From: Sambucus nigra
Taxonomy: Eukaryota > Streptophyta > Magnoliopsida > Dipsacales > Adoxaceae
Length of the DNA: 64,000 nt
Reading direction: 5' to 3'
Assembly: GCA_949130495.1 (NCBI GenBank)
Contig: OX422211.1
Coordinates: 534,226,017 to 534,290,016 of the forward strand
The position numbers and the translations under genes are program-made. Positions within the stretch are counted from its first letter, which is position 1. Every line of letters starts with the position of its first letter. Shown one piece after another: positions 55,770 through 64,000 of this stretch. The notes beneath the pieces were generated by a model that saw nothing but the letters and a program-made list of their open reading frames with translations, was not told the origin of the DNA and searched no databases.

Positions 55770-58700
55770 CTGTTTAACAAATAAAAAAATACTCCAACAA
55801 AAATACTATCAGTCTATCTTGGACCTCGTGCAAGACTTATTTTTAATTACAATGACTCAAAAAACAATCATTCTCAAAAGAGTCTCATATTGCTGGATAG
55901 TGCAAATGTGTGTACAAACAACATCTTAAAATATGATGCTTACAAATTCAACCAAAAAATTATGTAATAATTACATTTAATCCCATAAATAAAACTCAAC
56001 CAAAAAATTGTGTATAAAATTTCTATTGACATAAACCTTTGATAGATCAGCAAGCCATAATTTATCAAAATAGTTTACCAGCAGAACATTAGATGCATCA
56101 GAAGATCATGCTTTCTCGGGTGATGATATAGATGGAAAGATACTATTTATGCCACATCTCATAGAATTAATAGTTTTCCATCCTCTGCTGCTAAAAATCT
56201 TAAAATCATCAGTATTGCATGTTCTATAACCATGCTCGTGTCCATTGGAGCAGTTGCAATCTGATTTTCTTCTGCAAAACACTTTTGTTGAAACCATTAG
56301 AAGAATAAGAAGTTAGATAAGTGGTTGTCCTTACAATTTCCCGAACGATAATCTCAAAATAAAGACATAAGCTTGAGTGCAAAGAGGAAATCAAGAGATT
56401 GGTCTGTCAGTGATAAGAGCAGCATCAGAAATTTGGGTGCTACACAGATTATATCAAGGAAATCAAGAGATTGGTCTGTTAATGATAAGCTTGAGTGATG
56501 CACATATTATATTAAAACATGCTACACGTATTATATTAAAACATGCTACACAGATTCTCTTCAAAACATGTTACATAGATTATATTAAATACTAATATGT
56601 CATGATAAGAGCAGCATCAGAAGATTAGTCTGTCAATTTTCTCCATTTTACTCCCAGACAACCATTTTAGTGAATAAGCACATACACGATAGACAACCAT
56701 TTTATTTCATCAAATCATGTCGAGTACTAGAATGCTAGAGGAGTTTTTAATAAAGCCCATTGTCGAGTACTGGAAATCCTGCTAAAAACTTGAATCGGAT
56801 CATGTGGACATCCTTAATTCATCAAATCACGTGGACATCATGATATTCCGAACAACACTCATGAATAAATTTAAAAAGAGTTTGAATCAATATTTTAGAA
56901 ACAGAGCATGAAGAAAAAATAATATATGTATGGTGAAAGTGTCAACATCATATTGCCAAGCTTGTTCGTGTATGTGGATGCATATGTGTGTGGTGAACAT
57001 TTTTGTGTATGCAATAGTAATTATAGAACTGGCAACAATTTCTAATTAATATCTTATTGTGTGGTGAAAAATTATAGAACTGGCAACAATTACTAATTAA
57101 AAAATTCTGTATATGCATATGTGTGTGGTGAAAGTGTTGACATCTTATTGTCTATGTTTGTATTTACACCTTAACTCATCAATATAACCAACCGGAAGAA
57201 ATACATGTTATGGCAACAGTTACTAATTGATATATCAATAATACCTCACATGGAATGAATAATGAATGCCATTATATATAGGCAATACCTAATATAGTCA
57301 TGTATGTCTAAGAGGAAAACTCCTAATATTGCAAAAAATTAAAACCCCAAAATGATTTCTGAAATCAAAACAACAAATGAACATAAGTGAATAATGATTA
57401 AACATCTGAAAGTATTATGTTGGCTATATCTTAGTATTCAATATAGTTATGCTTAAGATACGGATCTAATTACATGAGAGTGTCCTTAATCTCTAACACC
57501 TGCAATAACAATTATAAAAGCTATAATCTCAAACTTATCCACTGTTGGCATGTGAATCTCAATGACGTTGGTAAAAAACAAATAGATTGAAGTGTACACT
57601 AAGAACCACTAAAAAATTTCACTTTCTATTGTCTAACAATCCATTATTATTATCAGCGGTAACACTGCCAAATTCAGAATGTAAAGATACATCGGTGAAA
57701 TGCACTTTCTTATCATTTGTTTTGTGATTATACATGTCATCCAACATAACCATTCCAGATACATTGTAGTCATTCATCACAAAAAAGATAGAAGCTACAG
57801 TGTAAAGTAAATAATAGATGACAGTATTTTTATGTAGATAAGTATTTTTTGATACAAAAAAAATTGGATTAAACTCCCCATTAAGTGAATCCAAAAGAGG
57901 TAGAATGCATGTTCTTCAGTACTTCATGTTTAGACACAAACATGATCAATTACAACCAACAACAATTCAATATAGGGGTAAGAATAATAGATGCAAGTCA
58001 AGACCTCAAAATGAAGTGTAAATCACAGATCATGTGACAAAATTTTATTCATCGCAGTATGCCTGGAAGACATCACGACAAAGAAACTAACCACGTTAGA
58101 AATTTTAACCTAAACTCCTGCTTAATGGATGCTTTAATAACTTTTACATTTTCAGCAACATCAAGAAAAAAATGAATAAAAATAATAAAAGATAGAATAT
58201 AAAATATAGAAATATACCGATTCAACCAAACATAATCTTAATGCTATCTTTTTTGTGGGTTAAATCTCAAGCTAACAAGTATGAAGAACACGTGATATTT
58301 TGTATGTGAAGCACATAACTTTCAATAGCATCATCTCAATACCACACATTAAATGAACAATCTGGATCCCATTATTCTTATTTATCATGTCCATTATCTC
58401 TTGTTCCAAATATTTGATGGATTATAAAAGAAGAGAATCCCACTGCACAATAAACACAAATGCATAAGGTATTAAGGATACATAAAGAGCAAGAAGAAGG
58501 CAATTGAAGTTCAAACTCCAAAACCTTTTAACTCACTTAATGAACTTCAAAACTACTAATTCAAAACTAAATTTGCTACTTACAAAAAGAGACTTGGTCA
58601 CCTAAAACATTAGGTTACCTTCCATGTACCTACAGTGCAAACCTAGATAACAAATAAATAAATCTTATGAGTATGTTGATTTTGAACACCATGTTTTGAA

Positions 58701-59215
58701 AAAACACAACCTGATTAGTATTTTTCAGAAATGTGAACTTCTTATATGTATCTTGATATTTTGGAATGAGATGAATAAATAACGATATTTCAGGACTTAT
58801 ATCTTCAAATGAGATGGCTCTGATCTTAAAAAATTGAAATATATCAATACCTGCAACATAAAAGAAATATTAAAAGATCCTAAAATAAACACAAAGATTC
58901 ATACAAAATGATTCAAACATGAATAACAAATCTGAAAAGGGTTATTTTTTCTTTTTCCTCAATCGATTCCAAAATTTCAAAAAACACTAAAATCGCATCT
59001 CAAACCATGAAAGTCCACTAACCCAAACCCCATAACTATAGCAACGAAACTCCCTTTGCAAACAATTACCAAAAATATATCTATTACACAACCATCTAGG
59101 AGGAAGAAAAAAACATAAAAAATAATGAAGATATTTGAATTATAAATCGGATATAATTTGAGAGAGAGAAAATATAACATACCATGAGAGAGAGACTGGG
59201 TTAATCATAGGGGAT
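55770..59215. other. Anonymous AT-rich DNA with local short repeats
   Basis: At 56385-56490 the phrase AGGAAATCAAGAGATTGGTC occurs twice (near 56385 and 56457), and at 56510-56590 ATTAAAACATGCTACAC and relatives recur. At 57000-57220 the phrase TATAGAACTGGCAACAATT recurs. No gene is supported; short frames at 56106-56297 and 57619-57894 (minus) have no recognisable motif. Confidence 0.4.
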
Positions 59216-59460
59216 ATAGAGGGGTTTGAAAGGATGGATGTATTGATGATGGGTTGATGGTAGGGGGGGGGGGAGAGGGAGAGAGAGATGAACTCTTGGG
59301 GTTAATCGTAGGGGAGGGAGAGAGAGTGAATTCTGAAAGGAATTCAAATTAAAGTGAATCTTAGTTTTGTATGGTTGAAGAGTGTGAGAGAGATTTTGGG
59401 TAGGTTTACTACTTTACCCCCGGTTTTGAATTTTGAAGAGAAGGGGGAAGAAAATTAGAG
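59216..59460. repeat. GA/G-rich stretch
   Basis: Repeated GGGTTAATC(A/G)TAGGGGA and GAGAGAGAG tracts with a G11 run near 59260. On the minus strand this is a CT-rich sequence resembling a plant 5' leader, but no gene follows that I can recognise. Confidence 0.5.
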
Positions 59461-59576
59461 TGTGTCAAAAGAGGGGGAATCCAAATTTGTAAGGGGAAAA
59501 ATAGGTAGTGCAGAAAAATTCATAAAGATGACATCATCTTTTGATATTATGACATACATAAGTTTCGTAACTTATT

Positions 59577-59640
59577 TTATATATATATATATATATATAT
59601 ATGTCTGTGTGTGTGCGTGTGCGCATGTGTGTGTGTGTGA
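59577..59640. repeat. (TA)n then (TG)n microsatellite
   Basis: About 12 TA units followed by an interrupted TG run. Confidence 0.9.
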
Positions 59641-59698
59641 AATAAATTTGCTAACTAGTGTGGTGCGTATAGCAAATGTAGTGTCATACTAGATATAT

Positions 59699-59956
59699 TG
59701 TAAAGAGAAATAAATCATAGAGAGAATTTTAATGAGAGGAAGAGTTTCGCACTAAATGGTGTTAATAACTATTTTTTTTTTTGGGGGGGGGGGGGGGGGT
59801 CACCCCTTATTTATAGTACAAGTTGGTAGAGCTAATAAGAGTTGACATCCACTTATGTGGGGGGGGGGGGTCACCCCTTATTTATAGTACAAGTTGGTTG
59901 AGTTCTAATAAGAGTTGACATCCACTTATGTAGGATAAATATAAATATTTATAACA
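59699..59956 (-). repeat. 3' LTR of a Ty1/copia element
   Basis: On the minus strand the segment starts TGTTATAAATATT after a purine-rich AAATGAGAG tract and ends CTCTTTACA, giving TG..CA ends. It contains CTATAAATAAGG, a TATA-like promoter motif, in two copies because a 71-bp block (59795-59866 and 59867-59937, approximately) is duplicated, each copy bordered by a long G run. It lies downstream of the copia RNase H remains in the correct orientation. The other LTR is not in the window. Confidence 0.6.
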
Positions 59957-62143
59957 CTCTCATTTGTATGCATGTCGTTTCCACCATTCAATAATTATTG
60001 CCTCATTAAAATCTCACTAAGGAAAATCTATTGAGAGAAAATCTTTGTGAAGGAAAAAGAGTGAAACTTTTTGTGATCATTGAGTCGGTGTTAGACATGC
60101 TTAATGTTGCCTCGTTAAAAATTTTATTAGAAAATTCCATTGGGATAAAACCTAGTTAAAGAAAAAATAGTACAGTTCACAAATGTTCCAAATAACATGT
60201 TCTTATATCCCCCTTGATAAGATATCCCTCCTGATTGATATGTTAAATTTCACTATTAGTGGAGTCGACGCATTCCAATTTCATACACAAACTTTTGAAA
60301 TATCACCTATGGTAGTGACTTTACGAAAATATCAACTAGGTTGTCACTTTAACGAACTTGCATGACGTCAATCTCATTTTTCATATGAAGTCGTGATTAA
60401 AGAAAAACTTTGGTGAAATGTGCTTGCTTTGTCTCCATTGATGAATCCTTCATTAATTTGTGTTATATATGTTGCATTGTCTTCATAGATGACGCTTGAA
60501 ACATCTACAATGGCAGACAATTGACAAGAACTACAAACATGTTGGATTAAAGATCTCAACTGTACACATTCACGGCTAGCTTCATGATGAGGTTAAATTT
60601 CAAAGTGGTTAGAAGAAGTAACTACTAAAGTTTATTTAATAGAACACCAAGAAATGGAAGTATTACCACCATGAAATATATAGCCTTAGTGACATCGACT
60701 CTTATAAGGACTAAATATATATCCAAAATATGTATAACCAACTAACTTGGAACTATTAGATTAATAAGAATAAAATAAACCCATGTCAATAGTTCCATGT
60801 AGATATATTGAGATATGGTTAACACCATGCCAATGCATTTTGGTTAGTTCAGAACTATATCTGGCAAGTATGTTCACATAGAATGAAATATCCGGCCCAG
60901 TGCATTGTGCCAAGTACGACAATGCACCAATTGCGCTTAAATAGGGTACTCCTGGACCTAATATTTACTCATCTTACTCTTTAGGATGATATGGATCTTT
61001 ATTTATATCCATTGATCAAACAACCATGGGGGTACTTAGTGGGTGAACCTTATCCTTATTAAAATATTTTAACACATTTTTAGTATAATTAGACTGATGG
61101 ACAAAAATTCCACTTGAATTTTTTTCGATCTGCAGGTCGATATAAAATTTAATTTTCCCAAGGTCTTTCATCTGAAATTCCTTTTTCAAATAGTTAGCAA
61201 CTGTTTTGAGCTCTTTTGGAGTACCGATTAAATTTATTTCATAAACATAGACTGCTACTATTGCATACCCTTTGGAGGATTTATTTATAAATACATAAAG
61301 GAAAATTAGATTATTTTCATACCCTTTGTTAGACAAGTATTTACTAAGATGATTGTACCACATTCTTCTGGATTCCTTTAAACTGTATAACGAACATCTT
61401 AGTCAGATCGACTACGTACTCCTTAAATTCTCTTCAGGTAAAGGAAATACTTAAGATATTTTCATGTATATTTCTGTGTGTAAGTCCCCTTATAAATAAG
61501 TGGTCACAACATCTATGATTTTTATGTCAAGATTTCTAGAAAATATTAAGCTAATTAGATATCTAAAAGTTATACCACCCATAATGGGGAGTATGTTTAC
61601 TAAAAATCAATCCCAAGTTTTTGCAAGAAACCTTGTTCCACAAGTCGTGCTTTATATCAAGTGATTTCATTATTCTCATTTATTTTTCATTAAAAAAACA
61701 CGAGCATCCTACGGGTTAAAACCTTTTGGCGTTTACACTATAGGTCGAAATATACCACGTATATTTATAGACTTAAGTTTTTTAGTGATGGAAATTTTCC
61801 ATTTTGACCAATCCACTCTTGGTCGACATTCGTTTACAGAATGTGGTTTATTACTATTATTGTCACTGCCTTGGGAAATTCTTGTAGCTAATTTATATGA
61901 AAATATGTCATGAACGACGTTTGTTTTGCGATCCCACATTGCTCCTGAATATGTATCAAATTAGGTACCTTTTCCTCTTTAGGGATTTTTATAGTCACTT
62001 TAGGGACTTGTGTTTTTTAGTGATAATAACCTATTCAAAGGTTTCAAATAGAGTGGATCTTTTATTTATAATTTCTCCAGAAATGAAAAGGTTGGAGAAT
62101 TATCTAACACCACTTAGAGATAGTGGAAGAACTGATACCACTA
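59957..62143 (-). pseudogene. Ty1/copia pol: reverse transcriptase and RNase H, decayed
   Basis: The best-preserved part is 61016-61363: MWYNHLSKYLSNKGYENNLI, then YVYEINLIGTPKELKTV (the active site YVDD has become YVYE), KKEFQMKDLGKIKFY, and GIFVHQSNYTKNVLKYFN, all classical copia RT. Upstream (61380-62060) are remnants of the RT N-terminal part, such as KPHSVNECRPRVDW-type sequence and IQEQCG. Downstream (60370-60560) RNase H shows YEDNATYITQINEGFINGDK. Stops and frameshifts are frequent. The stretch 59957-60180 is the untranslated region leading to the 3' LTR. Confidence 0.75.
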
Positions 62144-63223
62144 TGAGAATGCAAAAATAAATGTGCACGACAAAGATTCCAATTTGAGAGAGTGCAATTA
62201 TCTAACGCTGTTAACTCATAAATTCAAATGACTATCCACACCAAATTTTAATCCTTTATACCTACAACATTCAACCATGTGATTCACAATATAAATCAAA
62301 TCAATCATGTAATGAAAACAGAGTTTCAAAAAAATTCCCTCAAGGAAAAACCTTTTATTCTCTTTATAAAATTTATAAATCACAAATTATAATTTCTATA
62401 AAGGAATCCACTATGATTCTCTCTAGAATAAAAAATCCGCAGCTTTCCTTCAATAACAATCCTAACAAGAGTCACAAGAACCACAGTCCTCGATCTTCAA
62501 CAGTAAATACCTTCGGGTATCACTGGTGAGCCATGGAGATGTCTTCTCCACAAAGGTGTATATAATGATACAAAAATTTTCAGGGTTTAAATAAATTCAT
62601 AAGAAATATTTTTCGGATGTACGTTGTGAATTAAAATGTGTTTTGGAACACAAAACAGTGAAGAATTATTGCAAAAGATAAGCAGAAGAGAATCTGGCGC
62701 AAGTCTTAGTAAAACTAAACAATAACTATGTATTTGTAGTACATTCACAAATTTTGAGGCGGTGGACTCGTTTAAACAAAATTCAAGGCTCGTTCATACG
62801 ACAAATTCATCTCGTTTGAACAAAATAAAATCTCGTTTGAAGGAAGAAGAAATCTCATTTGAACAGGCTTCATATGACCTTCTGAAGAGTTAAAAGAGCA
62901 CGTCGTCAATCGATACTCATTAGATAAAACTATGAACAACCCTTTTAATGAAATCACAATCTTGTTTGAACGAGATTTCCACCTCATTGAATGAGGTTTA
63001 AATTAAAACTAAAATATTTTCTTATTAAAATAAAAGGCCTTATTCGTTTTTGATAAAAATAAAAATCCCAAAAATAAATTATGTAAATTAATTTAAACTC
63101 TAAATTGCTTTATACCTTTAAGGTATGTCGTGAAGTCTTAAAACTTGAAGATGCTTGAGTTCGGTTCATCATGAAGGTGCGTGATGATTTGTAATGGTAT
63201 ACGCCAAACTAGCCTAAATCACA
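62144..63223 (-). mobile_element. LTR-like insertion within the copia pol
   Basis: The copia pol sequence stops at about 63230 and resumes near 62100. On the minus strand the intervening block starts TGTGATTTAGGC, ends GCATTCTCA, and is followed three bases later by TGGTATCAG, which looks like the start of an iMet PBS. The block has the AT-rich, non-coding character of a copia-type LTR R-U5 region. I found no convincing target duplication, so a solo LTR, a truncated second element or another insertion type are all possible. Confidence 0.4.
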
Positions 63224-64000
63224 AAAGGCCTACAATATGAACACTGTTAGAAATTATTCTTACAATGAGTGTTATTAAGGCATCATCTTTCATTTGATTC
63301 CCGCTTTTGGGAAGCAATTTTTTTGTAACTATAGGTCCGCCGCGCTTTTGGCATGCAACATATTCATTTTATGCTAAAATCAAAGTTTATCCCACTAGTT
63401 TATCAATTTTGGCAGGCACATTTGCACCGGGGACATGGAACTTGCTTACTTTTGCAACATCATTGAATTCATTGGATAATTGATTTACAAGTTCCTTAAG
63501 ATGCAATATCCTTCAAACTTCATGCTCACATTGAGCAGTATTGATGCGGGTGGGGAGCTAGATGAGACAAAGTGGAGGTGTTCCATGTTAATTATATCCA
63601 TTCTTCAGGAACAAACTACACTTCTGCTACGTTTTTTCCTCCCCCTAACGTCGAGGAGAGTGTCTCATCCAAAATAACAATCTGCAAATATAGAACTAAG
63701 CATATCACCTATCAGCGACTTAATATAACTAATGATTGATGGTATATCATAACCAATATATATTCCCAAACCACTTTAGGGACTGATTTTAGTACACTAT
63801 GGTGGGGGGATGGGCACATGCAATGTACAACCAAATTTATGCAAGTATGATATATTTAGTTGACATCTAGAGACAAGTTGAGAGGGTGAAAATGGATGAC
63901 AAGCATTGGGTCTAAGCATAATTAGCTTTGCAGCGTGTAGGATAGCATGGCCCCATAAAGAGACTGGGAGTTTAGATTGCATAAATAAAGATCGTAGAAT
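63224..64000 (-). pseudogene. Ty1/copia pol: integrase C-terminal part, decayed, runs off the window
   Basis: At 63797-63982 the minus strand reads KLPVSLWGHAILHAAKLIML, SPSQLVSRCQLNISYL and KFGCTLHVPIPPP, matching the 'lp.slWgeAv..A.yl.nr.P...........p.hLr.fGc' region of copia integrase. Toward 63240 follow remnants of the linker before RT (CEHEV, ILHLKELVNQLSNEF and HVPGANVPAKID). Several stops and frameshifts occur. The GAG and the catalytic part of the integrase lie beyond the right edge. Confidence 0.72.

Noticed and set aside
56106..56297. Cysteine-containing minus-strand frame (CRRKSDCNCSNG)
   Set aside because: No recognisable family, no splice context, and no similar segment nearby; retained only as anonymous DNA.

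Overview
The window is nuclear DNA of a flowering plant, most likely a dicot: it is AT-rich, full of TA, TG/GA and TTA microsatellites, and almost all recognisable coding sequence belongs to plant transposons (Mutator, Ty3/gypsy Tat, Ty1/copia, L1-type LINE, LARD-like LTR element, hAT and Harbinger MITEs, a probable Helitron end). No rRNA or tRNA gene and no intact host gene was found. The only host-gene signal is one AP2/AINTEGUMENTA-type exon near 55.7 kb. The species cannot be named from the sequence.

Region 1 (1-24.4 kb). Diverged ~435-bp tandem repeats (1-1950) precede a decayed Mutator-like element. It carries two convergent genes: a plus-strand C48 (ULP1-like) cysteine protease gene (about 2.0-19.1 kb) and a minus-strand MURA-type transposase (21.08-23.33 kb). 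A 12.3-kb Ty3/gypsy Tat-type element (5613-17867, TSD CTAAT) sits in an intron of the protease gene. Its gag-pol is on the minus strand. On the plus strand, antisense to gag-pol, it carries a spliced accessory gene with its own TATA box, a second coiled-coil ORF, and a minisatellite of about 17 hairpin-forming units.

Region 2 (24.4-33.0 kb). A gene-poor stretch built from small DNA transposons: a foldback MITE, a Helitron-type 3' end, two hAT-like elements with GC-rich subterminal repeats, a Harbinger-like element containing a TG/GA microsatellite, a Tourist-like MITE, and two copies of a third MITE family embedded in TA repeats.

Region 3 (33.0-54.2 kb). Two related DUF4283/zinc-knuckle (LINE ORF1-like) reading frames lie tail to tail. 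The plus-strand copy is split by a 9.58-kb LARD-like LTR element (34908-44484; two 2954-bp LTRs, iMet PBS, PPT, no recognisable genes). The minus-strand copy is split by a full-length but mutated L1 LINE (45738-52191) with a 15-bp target duplication. The LARD LTRs hold a run of hairpins whose arm sequences differ from hairpin to hairpin yet stay complementary, around a conserved loop.

Region 4 (54.2-64.0 kb). Mostly anonymous AT-rich DNA with the AP2 exon relic, then a decayed Ty1/copia element on the minus strand (3' LTR at 59699-59956, RNase H, RT, integrase running off the right edge) interrupted by an LTR-like insertion (62144-63223).

The genes do not form a host pathway. The window is a nest of mobile elements, with at least four cases of one element lying inside another. 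The observations most worth following are the antisense gene module of the Tat element and the hairpin series of the LARD-like element.
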